A stretch of DNA of 64,000 nt from Zopfochytrium polystomum. Taxonomy: Eukaryota > Chytridiomycota > Chytridiomycetes > Chytridiales > Chytridiaceae. The stretch is taken from the NCBI GenBank assembly GCA_025765615.1, contig JAIVFJ010000186.1, positions 62,001 to 126,000 of the forward strand, given 5' to 3'. The translations under genes were made by a program, and so were the position numbers. The notes under the pieces are model-generated. The model did not search any database. It had not been told where the DNA came from and saw only the letters and a program-made list of their open reading frames with translations. Of this stretch, positions 11,842-23,408 are shown piece after piece (the first letter of the stretch is position 1; every line of letters begins with the position of its first letter).

Positions 11842-14800
11842 ATGCGGCGCATCAGCACCACCGCGCCACAGCAGCCGCCGCCGCCGCCGCCGCAGCAAGG
11901 GCAGCAGCAGCAGCAGCAGCAGCAGCCGACAGCCGCCGGTGGCGGTGGCGGCGGTGGCGGTACTGCGGACAACAACAGCACAGCCAGCTCTGCCGCCGCC
12001 GCCGCGGCAGCAGTAGCAGCAACAGGACAGCCGGCGCCCATCGCCGGCAGCGGGGCGGGTGACTCGACGGTGGCGGCGATCCGGAACAGCAGCAGCCTCA
12101 TTGGCGGATTCGGCGGAGGTGGTGGTGGAGGCGGCGACGGCGGAGGAGGAGGACCCGCTGCGGCGGCGGCGGCGGCTGGTGGTGGTGGCGGTGGTGGTGG
12201 TGGTGTTCCGGCCGGCGCGCTTGCGGCTGCCGCCGCTGCGATGTTGACGACGGCGACGACAATGACTACGGACGGCGGCGGCGGCGGGCTGGGGCCCGGG
12301 TCCGCGGGGGCTGGGGGACGCGGTACGGGGGCGCGGGGTGGTTGTGGTGGTGCTGCTGCGGCTGGTGGTGGTGGTGGTGGTGGTGGCGAGGGGTTGCGAC
12401 GGGCGCAGCAGCAGCAGCAGCAGCCACCGACGGACGTTGCGGCGGCGATGGCGGCGACGCGGGCGGCGTTGCGGGCCGCGGCGGGGCGGGGTGGTGGGGG
12501 TGGTGGTGGTGTCTTCGTGCCTGCAGGGAGTGGGGGTGCGGGTGTGACGTGGCGGGACGAGGAGCCGCGGAAGGGGCAGCAGCAGCAGCCGGCGGTGTTG
12601 ATTGTGGCAAAGAGGATGCCGCCGGATTATTTGGGCGAAGGTGCGAGGCGTGACTGATTTTGGTGTTTCGGAGGCGGGCTCCTCTGTTCGCTAACGCCGC
12701 TTATCTCTGTCAAACGCGCGTCGTGCCGTGCGCACGCTCATCCCACGCAAAACATCCCTTTCAATGCCTTCGCACCAAACACCTCCCAGAGCCGCATTAC
12801 ACGGATCCGACAAAGAGGCCAGTGCCGATTTCGCTTGTCGCGTCGCAGTTGGCAAAGGTGCGGGGTGGGGAAAAACAAGAAAAAAAACAACGAAGTAACA
12901 GTCGGCGGTGTTCTCCTCTTCACCCTCTCCCCTCACCCCCCTTTCCAAAAAAAAAAAAAATTAAAAAATTAAATATAATCATTACACAAAACAGCCCGAC
13001 GCGCGCGGCAAGGCGCCGCTGCCGGACCACGCGATCCTGGGCGCGCCCGAAGACTTTGCCGAGTTCGAGTCACTGCACAATCCGACGGGCGACCCGGGCG
13101 ACCTTGACGGCGGGGTCGGCGGCGGCGACGACGGCGCGGGCGGCGGTGACGGGCACGGCTCCAGCGGCGGGGGTGGCGACGAGGGCGACGAGGATCGGAC
13201 GGGTGACGGCGGCGGCGGCGGCTCTGCGGGGCCGGAGACGCGGCGGCGGCGGCGGGAGCTGGAGCGGCGGCGGTGGCTGAACAAGCTGCACGTGTTCCAG
13301 CGGTACCGGGAGGTGCGGGAGGAGCACGCGTTGCGGAACTGGCGGCGCCACAGTAAGGAGTGGGGGAAGGTCGAGAGGGCGATTGCTAAGGCGGTCGCAA
13401 AGGTGAGGGTTTTGGGGGAGGTTTTGGGGTGTGTGGTTTTTTTTCTCCGTCCCAAATCCACACCCGCTTCCCCCTTTTTTTCTTTCTAGCTTGTTAACAA
13501 CTTGGACAGGCTCCAGAGGATCTTCTAATGGCGCGGCTGGGCGAATACCGGGAGCGAATGGAGGAGCAAATCTTGATCGAGGAGGCTCTGCATCTGCTCG
13601 AAGCGCAGCACGTGCAGTTCTGGGAGTCTGGAATTCGGCTTGGTAGCGACCTTTTGGGGCTGATGGTGACGATGCCGCGAGGCGGCGGAGGCCGGAGGTA
13701 CGTCCTCCTCCTTGCCCTTTAGCTTGACCGAGAACGCTAACAGGCGGTTCTCCCTTTTCATCTCCTTCGTACCGTGGTCAGAATTGAGCGGTTGATTACA
13801 AAGGAGCCGAGACAGTAAGCGTTTTCTTTCTCCCCTTGTTTCCCTTCCTGCCGTTGTTTACGCATCTCGCTTGCTCCACTACTGTGCCTCAGCTATCAGG
13901 TCAATTCGAAGGCAAACGCGTATCGCAACTTGAAAAAACAGGACCTCCAATCGGTCATTTCCAAGCTGGACCCGTTTTACGGCGTATGGGACTCTTTTTT
14001 GGACGCGATTGGAAATCGCCGCTCCTTCTCCTCACAGACCCCTCCTCTTTTTTCAACCCAAAAATCTCGGTTCGGTCGGCGCACGCACACACACACACAG
14101 GAGCCCCGCAAATCATTTCTCGAAGTCGTCGGCGCGCCGCTACCGCCCAACCACGACCTCGGACAGCTCACGGAAGCGTACATCCGGCGGCTGGAGGCGC
14201 GCGAGGCGGCCCTCTCGCCGCCGCAGCCGACCGGCCCGACGGACACCCCGGCGCCGCACAAAAGCAGAGACGCCGCCGCCGCCGGCGTCCACGACGAGTC
14301 GCCGCTGCGCTCGCCCGTCGTCGCCGCGGCTTCGGAACCGGCGCTGACGTTTGCGGCGACGCACTTGATGTACGAGGTACTGCTGAACGAGGCGTCGACG
14401 TCGGTGCTGACGGTGTACAACCGCGGGACGACCGCGGTGCATTTCGAGTGGCGAAAGGCTCGGCGGTTGAACTCGCTGAATGTGCGAGTTTTTGTTTTTT
14501 TCGTTGTTTTTTTTTTTTCTCTTTTTCTTTTGGCCACCCCCGGTCCTTCTTTAAGGCGAATGGGCAGAGCGCAAAAAATTGCAAATTCCCACCATCCCTT
14601 TAAAAATACTATTTCTCTTAAACCAGGTGAAGGCGATTTGCGATAGCGTCGAGCGATTTTACTTTTACCACAAGAGAGGAGTAATTTTGCCGGGAACTGC
14701 GTTCGACTTTCACATTATTTTCAAGTCTGCGAGCCCAGGGGTATGGTCTCGGAAATATTCCTCCTGGCTTCGGTCGCACTCTTTTCGCCCAGTCCGATTG

Positions 14801-17800
14801 TGTAGCTGACGTCCTCACCTTTCAACCTTACTTCATCACTAACAACCGCAAATCAGCTATTTACAGAAACGTGGACACTAGCCACAAGCCCAAAGATAGA
14901 CATACCGACCACTGTCACGCTGCAGGTTTGGAACATTATTGTTGGACCAACTTTTGATTCTCATTGTCATGAGCATTGCAGGGTCTAGCCATCGAAGAAG
15001 ACACTCTTGCGGACAAGCGCAAGGAGATTGACGCACTGCTAGAGAGACGGCAGTGAGTATCTGGTGGTTTGGGGACCCTTCCTTTCTTCCTCCAACTCCT
15101 TTAACCCATCCACATTTATTTCAAAAACGAATCGCTACTTTCCTTCGTCCCTTCTTCAGAGCAACAACACAAGCCACAGAAATCATTAACAACATACTGG
15201 ACAACTTGACCGCGCACACGCAGCGAGCCGCCAGAGAAAACCTCAAGCGGATCGTCGCCGCAAGCGACGAGGTGCTCTTCACCACGCGGAACGCAGAGCT
15301 GCGGGTAGGAACTTGAGACCTTTATTTTTCTCGATCGCTTGATCTCAGCCTCCCATGGTTCCCCTGCTCCGCCTCCCCCTAACCCCCCAACCCCCGCCAT
15401 TGCCTTCCTTGGACTCCTGAAAACACAGCTCCAATACAATACCGAAATATTTGCCGCCTTTGACGCGCTGCACAGCGAAATCGTGGCCGCCGCCGCCGCA
15501 ACCGTTGGGGCGACGCCGGCATGGAAGCAGTGGGACCGGTCTGTCGCGGCGCTTTACAATGTAAGGGCACCGCTACCGAGCAGGGGCGTAGTTGCACGTT
15601 TGCCTTCAAAGTCATCTCGATCCACTAATTTGCTGTCAAAAATCAATTATAATTCACCGATTACCTCCAGCTGGCCAACACCCTCACCGACCCGGAGTCG
15701 CGCTCGTCGTTTCTCGTCCGGATCAACGACCTCGTCGCAAAGTCGTCGGTGCAGCCGCAGTCGAACACGTTTTCGATGATGTACATTGTCGGGTAGGGGT
15801 TTTTACCGTCACTTTGTCGTGTTTTTTTTTTTTTTTTTTTTTTTTTTTTTGTTTGAACCGACGTCTCACCATCCCGATTTCGCCCAGGTACGACATCTTT
15901 GTCGATCTCGCAGACAGAATCGCAGAGACTTCCGACGCGATGAGGCGGAAAATGGAGCTTCCCACGGCTGTAAGTGGGGGGGCGGGACAGTTTGATTTTT
16001 CCTTTTTGGATTTCTTTCCGAAAGTGCACGCTGTTGTGTGAGGAAACGACGTTGCTGATTCGTCTTCTCGCATAAAATCTCACTTCCCCACCTCCCAAAC
16101 TCCGTTGCTGACGGCTTCCGCGGCGCCTTTCAGCGATCCGCAGCAAAGTTCTTCCGGGACGAGAACGAGGAGGAGGGAGAAGACGGTAATTGCGGCACCA
16201 CCACGCGAAAAGGCAGCAACACATCCCTTTCCCCGCTTTCGCATTTCCCCGAGCCCCACAGCACACACAAAGAAAGAAGGGCGGGAGACAGAACAACACC
16301 CCCCACCCCCCACGCTGCGTTTATTTTAACCACCGCCCCGCCTCAATCCAGGAAAACCGCGCGACCCGAACGGCGCTTCCGGCGGCAGTTTTGGCGGGAC
16401 AGCGGACGCGGCGACGGCGGCGGCGGCTGCTGCTGCTGCGGCGGCGGCGGCAGGGTCGGGCGGGAAGAGCGGCGGGGGGGTCGCTGGCGGCGGCGGCAAG
16501 GCCGGGGCGCCGGCGGGGGCGGGCGGGGCGCCGGCGCCGGCTGCGGGCGGTGGAGACGATAAGAGCAAGAAGGCTGGCGCAGCGGTGAATTCTTTTTTTT
16601 TTTTTTTTTCTTTTTTTTTTTTCTTCTTCAAGTGTGGTTCTTACACACGCACAAAACAAACACCCACTCCAGCCTGCAGCGGGCGGCAAAGACGCAAAGG
16701 CCGGTGGGGGGGCGGCGGGTGGTGGCGCCGGCAAGGGCGGCGCGGCAGGGGGAGCGGCAGCGGGTGGCAAGGCGGGGGCGGGCGGCAAGGCTGGCGGCAA
16801 GAAGGGCGTCGAGAGCGCAGTGGCAGGTGTGGACCTATATTTATTTTTTTCTTTCTTTTTTTGCCCCTTCATTCTGTTTGCGTTTCGTTTTGGGTTGGAA
16901 ACGCTGCTTACGGCCGGAACACTCGGACCCCTTCCTCCTTATATTCGCATCCTCAAATCAGAAGCGGACGACGGACCCGCGCGACCAGTTCTGGCGCGAA
17001 TCGTCCGAGTGCCGGCGAAGGTGAGATTTCCAACTTTCTTTCCAACCCAGTAACCCTCGGTGGCCACCCCTTCCTCTCTTCCTCTCTCATTTCGTTCTGA
17101 CCACCACGCGCAACGCTAACGACGGCCCCACCTCTCCCGGATAAAACACAAAAACCCCTACCTTTCCCCCTCTCCCGCCGCGGCGCACAGCCGGACTCGG
17201 CGCGCACCTACGCGCCCGAGCGGCGCGCGCAGGAGAAGGCGTATCGCCGGCAGTTTACGGCGGCGATACGGGTGCTCGTTGCGGCGGCGACGACGCGGAT
17301 GGCGGAACTGTTTTCAGACGCGTCGGGGGGCGGCGGCGGCGGCGGCGGCGGTGTGGCGGCGGGGTCGTCGCCGTCGGCGGCAACGCGCAGCGGGGGAGGC
17401 GGCGGGGGGGTGATTGTTTTTGCGGGACGGCGGGATGGTGCGGGCACAGCGGGAGCAGGAGGAGGAGGAGGAGCTGGTGGTGGTGGTGGTGTGGAGCCGC
17501 AAGGCGCGGGAGTAGGGTCCGGGCCGGCAGGCGCGGTTGTCGGCGGCGGGATGGTGGAGGCGAGCACGGCGGCGGCGGCGGCGGCGGTGTTGCGCGAACT
17601 GATTGGAGACGGCGGGGGCGGCTTTCGCAAGGCTGCGGCGGGGGCCGGGGGAGTGGGGGTGGTGCCCGCCGGGTCGGCGGCGCCGGTGGCCGGGGTTGGC
17701 GGCGCGGGTGTTGGCGGGACGTCGGGACCCGCCGCCGCTGCGGCTGGTGCGGGGTCGGTACGGCCGGGAAGCGGGGAGAAGGCGGGCGGCGGCGCGGCCG

Positions 17801-17892
17801 CTGCAGGTGCGGGGGGCAAGGTCGCTGCGCGCGCGCCGAGCGCGGACAAGGGCGGCGGTGGGAAGAAATCGGCGAGCGCGGGGAAGCGATGA
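11842..17892 (+). CDS. MYCBPAP: MYCBPAP-like protein (flagellar central-apparatus associated)
   Basis: Nineteen predicted exons: 11842-12640, 12790-12857, 12995-13402, 13510-13697, 13782-13814, 13893-13983, 14101-14481, 14627-14740, 14857-14925, 14982-15052, 15160-15304, 15429-15560, 15671-15792, 15888-15969, 16134-16185, 16352-16584, 16673-16826, 16962-17020, 17191-17892 (1300 aa, in frame throughout). Family blocks appear in the MYCBPAP order: a basic NWRRHSKEWGKVERAIAKAV helix; EYRERMEEQILIEEA; the beta-rich segment around FYFYHKRGVILPG and ETWTLATSPKI; and the KRKEIDALLERR helix. The N-terminus and the part after exon 15 are Gly/Ala/Gln low complexity. In animals MYCBPAP is a central-pair-associated protein of motile flagella, so this predicts a flagellated life stage. 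The 13984-14100 intron is in frame and could be retained. Small exons near 13782 are the least certain. Confidence 0.8.
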
Positions 17893-18583
17893 CGTTGACA
17901 TTTCCGGATGAAGAGGTGGGGGTTGGTGGGTGAAAAAAGCAGCGTATAAAAAACATTCCCCTTGTGTACGAGTAAGTAGAGTTTTTGGGCAAAGCAGTGG
18001 TTTGATAAGGCCTCTTTCCTCCTTGAAGTATTCGACCCTGTATGGAAGGTTGTTGTTTTTTATTCTCTCTGCCCGCTTTCGTGTGGGTGTTTGGTTCGGA
18101 AAAGGAAATGGCGCAGCAGCGGGATTCGCCCGAAGCAAAGGCGCAAGCTGTGTGTGTGGGTGTGGGTGTGTGTGTGTGTGTGTGCGTGTGTTTGTTTGTG
18201 GCTTGCAATTCATGGCAGCGCAAACAACGCGAAAAAAAAAAAAAAAAAAAAAGGAAAAAAAAAAAAGGCACAAACAACGGAAAACTTCTTGTGTATTTGT
18301 CTTGTTTTGGTGGTGAGACAGCCAGACAGGTAGCGACGGGCAGAGACGGAGACGGAGACGAAGACAGAGCAGTGGCGGCCCACCCGTATGAACCCCGTGC
18401 CAACTAACAGCGAATAGTATAAAACTCTCCGATGGGCCGCCACGGCCGCCCCTCTCACCAAATAAACATCAATTCATAGCTCCTCCTCCTCCTCCTCCCC
18501 CACGTCCCCTAGAGTGATACTACTACATACTAACTATTAGAAAATACCCGTCTGCGGTGCACCGCTACAAGACAAGCACGACG
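17893..18583. other. Spacer with (GT)n and A-tract
   Basis: No gene was seen. It holds the 3' region of the MYCBPAP-like gene, a (GT)n run at about 18149-18190, an A-rich tract at 18231-18266, and the promoter of the subtilase (TATA listed separately). A CTCCTC repeat lies at 18480-18496. Confidence 0.6.
18418..18424 (+). promoter_or_regulatory. TATA box of the subtilase gene
   Basis: TATAAAA lies about 166 bases before the chosen ATG, in a locally AT-poor context, with no other gene start nearby. Position and orientation fit a core promoter for the secreted protease. Confidence 0.45.
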
Positions 18584-21546
18584 ATGATCAACCTCGCGCT
18601 TTCCCTCGCCTCGGCGGGGGCGGCGGCGACCGGACTGCTGCTGGCCGCCAATACCGTCGCCGCCGCTGCTTCCTCCCACGCCGAGAACACGGGCACCTTC
18701 TTGCACATGGCCATGGTCGAGTTCCCAACCGGCGACGGCTGCGGCTCCCAGGCCGACAACCTCGTCAGCCATCTCACCGCAAGAGGGTACCACCCGACCA
18801 TCCGCACCGTCACCAACACAGACCTCTTCTGCGGAGTCTCGTTTTCCCTGGCAAACACTAGACGCAATGGTAAAACTGCCTCTTTTTCTTTTTTTTCTTT
18901 TTTTTCTCACTTTCAAAAAAACACTCCCGCAGCCACCAACGCCGTCAAAGACCTCGGTGGAACCCTTGGTGCGTCCCACGTCCAACTCCGTCGGCAGGCC
19001 ACGGTCGCGGGATCGTCCGAGCCGACGTCGCCGCCCGAAGCCATCCACACTCTCACGGGTGTGGACAAGGCCCGCAGCGAGCTGGGGCTCACCGGCAAGG
19101 GAATCACCGTCGCCGTGATCGACACGGGCGTATACTACTTGCACCCGGCCCTCGGCGGATGCTTCGGCGCCGGCTGCAAAGTCGTCCGGGGATACGACTT
19201 TGTCGGCAACAGCTACAACGGCTCCAGCGTACCCGAGCCCGACTCGGACCCTCTGGACGACTGCAGCGACGAAAGCCATGGCACCCACGTCTCAGGTTTT
19301 TTTTCCCCCCTCGGGCATTTCGCTTGTTGTTTGACTCCTTGCAGAAGCACGGTGACCAATTTACCTCAACCATAGGGATTGTCGCAGGTGACGCCCGCAA
19401 CATCACGCAGGCCGGGTTCGTTCCTCTGTATCCGTGGACCGGCGTTGCCCCTGATGCAAAGATCGCGGCGTACCGCGTCTTTGGATGCAAAGGCGGTGGT
19501 GCAAATGACGTGATAACTTCGGCTATTTACAAGGCCGCTGAGGATGGGGCAGACATCATCAACATGTCGTGAGTGGAATGTGGAAATGGCTTTTTATTCC
19601 TTTCCTTTTCTCGCTTCACCATTCATTTCAAATTAAACTCAACACTCTTCCCCCACGACCGTTTAAGCTTGGGCGTCGGTCCGACCTTAGCAGACGGCAC
19701 CGACGCCGTCGCCATCAATCGAGTGAGCCAGAGCGGTGTATTGGTATTTGTGTCGGCCGGAAACTCGGGCGACGCTGGACTTCTCTCGGTCTCGACCCCG
19801 TCCACAGCGCTGGGTGCTTTCAGCGTCGCGGCGGTGCAGAACGCCGAGATGGTCCAGTTCCAGCTGAAAGTGGGCGACAGCGTGTTTCCGTGGAGTCCCG
19901 GCTCCGTCAACGGCTCGTTTGCGTCGCCGCAGCAGCTGGACATCTTTGTCAACAACCCGAACGCCGCTGCGCAGGACGTCCACGACGACGGCTGCACAAA
20001 GGTCGACCCGGGCGCGGCGGGCAAGGCCGTCTTGCTTCGCTGGGGTAGCGCGTGCGGGTCCGGCTTTCGCTGCACTTTGGCCGCACAGGCCGGTGCCACC
20101 GCTTGCATACTCTATTCGGACGCGGACCACGTTGTCCCCGTCGCGGGAGGCGCCATCCCGACGGCAATGACCAGCCGCGAAGCGGGCGCCGCCATCCTCG
20201 CGAACCCCAAGGCGGCCGTCGTGATCACCAAGAACGACAAGGTGTTCCCGTACAAAGTGGTCGGGACGGTGTCCAGTTTCTCGTCGGGGGGCGTCGACGC
20301 CGAGCTTCACATGAAGCCGGACTTTGGCGCGATCGGCGGCCAGGTTTACTCGTGCCTTTCCCCGCACGCTTCCCAAGCGAAAAGCTTGACGAGGCCCTAT
20401 GTGAGTTTTGACGGAACGTCTATGGCCAGTCCGTACGCCGCCGGGATCGGCGCCCTCCTGCTGCAGAAACGGGGAAAGCTGTCCTTTGACGAAATGAAAG
20501 CGGCGCTTCTAAACAACGCGGTGCCCATGCGGCAGTACCAGAGCGAAAACATTGACACCGTCGCACTGCAAGGCGCTGGCCTGCTTAACATTTACAACGC
20601 CGCGACCGCCAAGACCGTCGTCACCCCGTCGTTCCTCGCGCTGAACGACTCGCAATACACCCGCAAGGACCACTACTCTGTAAACATCCAAAACAACTAC
20701 GACAAGCCCGTTTCGTACACAGTCAAGCACGTGGGGGCGCTCACCGCCAACCCGTTTGACGGCGTTACCGATTTCGTGCAGCCAAAAACCGCCTTCACCA
20801 CAAACTTCGCCTCGCTCGGCTTTGGCAACAAGCAAGAGGCCGTCTTCACCACCGTCGTGGCCGCGAACGCGTCGTACCAGGTCAACGTCAAGGTCACCCC
20901 GCCGGCGTCGGCAAACCCGGCGCTGTTCCCGCTGTACTCTGGCTACGTCGTCATCACCAACAACGTCGACGCCTCGACCGTGCACGTGCCGTACATCGGC
21001 ATGGTCGGCACGTGGACGGACGCGCCGATCTTCGCCGTGCGGCCCCCGGCGGCGGTCGGTCGGGCCGCGGGGTTCTACACCTCCAACGGCTCGGCGATCG
21101 CGGCCGGGTCGACGGTGAACGTGACCGCGGGCAACGTCATGCTGTTCTCGTCGTACGCCGGCACGACGCGCAACGGGATCGCCGAGGTGGTGTACACGGG
21201 GTCGGACGCGGGGGTCGAGGAGAAGCTGCGGAAGATTGGGGTCGCGCACGGGAGGAACCAGGGGATCCCGGTGATCCGGGTCGCGGACAACGGTCCGATC
21301 GCCGGCGCGTACTTTGGGCCCGCGCCGAGGAACTCGCCGGTCGCGGCCCAGGGCGTGAATACCCCCGTTGCGTACTACTGGGCGGGCGATGTTGTCGCAA
21401 CCACCGAGGCGGAGGACTCGGTGCTGCTTCCGCCCGGAGAGTACAAGCTCCGACTCAGGGGGCTCAAGAACTTTAAGCCTCCTGGGTACGAAGGCGATCA
21501 GCACTACCACATTATAGAGACTCCGTCGTTCAATCTCGTTTACTAG
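18584..21546 (+). CDS. Secreted subtilisin-like serine protease (S8) with PA and Fn3-like domains
   Basis: Exons 18584-18869, 18933-19295, 19376-19568, 19668-21546; 906 aa. Residues 1 to about 31 are a hydrophobic Ala/Leu signal peptide. An inhibitor-I9-like propeptide follows. The catalytic triad is visible: Asp159 in AVIDTG, His211 in SHGTHVSG, Ser532 in [18 protein letters not shown] near the start of exon 4 fits the oxyanion region. A protease-associated (PA) domain is inserted between His and Ser (around [20 protein letters not shown]). The C-terminal ~350 residues are beta-rich, like the Fn3-type tail of fungal Pr1C/Vpr-like subtilases. The predicted role is extracellular degradation of host or substrate protein. 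Several NxS/T sites suggest glycosylation. A GTG lies in frame at 18557, but ATG at 18584 gives the better signal peptide. Introns are short (about 60-100 nt). Confidence 0.92.
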
Positions 21547-22054
21547 ACTTGCGCTTGTTCGCTCGGTCCCTTGACCTTGTTTTTGTTCATGAGCCTTTCC
21601 AACATTGTTTCATTTTAGGGTTCTTCAAACTTAACTGCCCGTGTTTCATTCATCAACTAGTACAATATATGTACGCCAGCAAGTCGACAGCCAAAAACAT
21701 AAAAAAGAGCGAGAGAGTCATTATTGCAACGATGCTGTTACTTATTTTTTTTTTTTTTTTTTTTGTTGTTTTTGAAGAAGAGTGAACCTCTCCCACCAGT
21801 CACTCAACAGGTCCAGCAAGGCTGGCTTGACAATGGTGTATGAAGACTTTCCTCCCCCCCACACGATATTCTTCAGCTACGACGGGTTGCTGCCACGTCT
21901 GCAGAATCTGCTCTGGGTGAAGAAGTCAAAGGCGTTTCCGTTTCACTGGAGTTGTTCTTTTTTTTTTATTTTTTTTTTTTAGTAGCTTCTGGAAACGAGA
22001 GGGCGGCGGCGGAGTTTTATGCGGCACTCGGCGCCTGATTCGTATAAATGCAAA
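21547..22054. other. Spacer between convergent genes
   Basis: No gene was recognised. It contains T-tracts at about 21746-21770 and 21957-21980 and presumably holds the 3' ends of the subtilase (+) and the small minus-strand gene. Confidence 0.55.
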
Positions 22055-22556
22055 TTAATGTGCAACAAAAACGGTCAACCGCGCCAGGCCAAACAGTGCT
22101 CCCATCTGATGCGATCGCAGCTGTGTGACCAATCAACCTTGATTGGGAGGGAGAGAGAGGGGGCCGTAGGGAAATGTTAAAACAAGAATAAGAGAGAGAG
22201 TCTGCTTTACCTCTACCCCGGCCGCTCTCTGGAAAGGATCCAGCTGCGGCGGTATCCCATGCGCCCTCAGCGCATCCCCGTACCCGGCCTTTGCGAACCG
22301 CTCGGCCAGCACCGCCGACGCCGTCCCCTTGGTAGAGTGTGGGCGGAACGATGTCAGGATTGCCACTGTGGCCGAGGCGGCCACGCACACGGTGTCGATC
22401 CAGTCGAGCCAGGAAAGGCACTGGAAGGAGCGTTTGGAGAAAAAGAAGAAGAAGTAGAGCCGTGGAGGCAGGAGGGCGGGGAGGCTAGGGACGTTGGTAA
22501 CAGATTCTTACCACTTGGACCGATGGCCTCGCGAACGACGAGGTCGGTGCGGTCAT
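22055..22556 (-). CDS. Small three-exon protein of unknown function
   Basis: Minus-strand exons 22512-22556, 22211-22420 and 22055-22120 join in phase 0 with good donors (GTAAGA, GTAAAG) and pyrimidine-rich acceptors, giving 106 aa from ATG to TAA. Codon choice is GC-rich like the confident genes. The middle exon has a hydrophobic stretch (TVCVAASATVAILTSF) that could be a membrane segment, followed by a helical, Ala-rich part. The end is a second hydrophobic stretch (MGALFGLARLTVFVAH). I do not recognise the family; a small mitochondrial or ER membrane protein would fit. No single-frame ORF shows it whole. Consistent splice phase across two introns is the main evidence; the last exon is the least certain. 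Confidence 0.5.
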
Positions 22557-23323
22557 TGCCAGGTCTTCCCCGCGGCGTTAACGTCGTGGAACGCGCCGTT
22601 CCGACGCGTCTGGTCACTGGTGCGGGTGGTTGTTGGGCGGGTCTGGGGACCAGGCGTCTTTGCGGCCAGAATTCTCCCGCACGGACATGTTGTCCGCGGG
22701 GAAAGGACCATGAAGGAAAAAAAAAACAACTGGGAGCAATTCGTGATGTACCGGGTGTGTTGTATTCAGTTGTTATGGTCAGAAATACTAGGCTTGGTTA
22801 CGGCGTTTTGGATACCACTTTCATCTGGATTTTCACAAAGTTTCTTTCTTCTGTTCGGGTGAATGGGATCGAACGGAGTTACTTTGCCCCCATGGTTTTT
22901 CGTTAATGTCACAACCGCCTTATATTAGATACAGTACACACAAAATGTTCTGTTTCTTCTTCTGGTCCCGCAAGGGTTGAGGAAGGGGGAAAAGCAAACA
23001 TTGATGTGAGGGGGAAAACAAATCCACCACGTGGCAAGGTTATCGTGAACAGGTCTGAAATGAGGACTGTTTCCCTTCGAAGGAGAAGGGGGGACATTAT
23101 GTTCTTGCCCCCTCGACGCGATATTCCTGGATTTGACTATCTATTTTCGCAGCCAGCAGCCACACCCCCCCCCACCCACCCACCCACCCAAACATCCATC
23201 ACCCAACAGCGGAGGCCAACAGAAAAAAAAAAAAAAAGGAAAGAGCATAAAAATAAAAACGAAACCAAAAACCATGTGCGGTGTTGCTAGAAAAAGAAAA
23301 ACACGCACACACACACACACACA

Positions 23324-23363
<40 letters not shown>

Positions 23364-23408
23364 TACCCGTTTTTCTCCCTTTCCCCGCGCCTCGCGCATC
23401 TTCTTTCA
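22557..23408. other. Spacer with (CA)n
   Basis: No gene is supported. It contains a C-rich run at 23164-23190, an A-tract at 23221-23237, and a (CA)n microsatellite at about 23300-23361 just downstream of the aprataxin stop codon. The long frames here only translate these repeats. Confidence 0.55.

Noticed and set aside
16321..18403. Long minus-strand frames of Pro/Ala/Arg-rich protein opposite the 3' exons of the MYCBPAP-like gene
   Set aside because: They are the reverse translation of Gly/Ala-rich codons (GGC/GCG) in the sense gene and of T/A tracts; composition is extreme and no motif is present.
20509..21510. Minus-strand 333-residue frame opposite the subtilase C-terminus
   Set aside because: Arg/Val/Gly/Asp-rich reverse reading of GC-rich third positions; the sense strand holds the protease.
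23300..23361. Regular repeats considered as a CRISPR-like array (also 11558, 18149, 39063, 50803, 60402)
   Set aside because: They are simple CA/GT dinucleotide microsatellites without spacers, in a eukaryotic genome.
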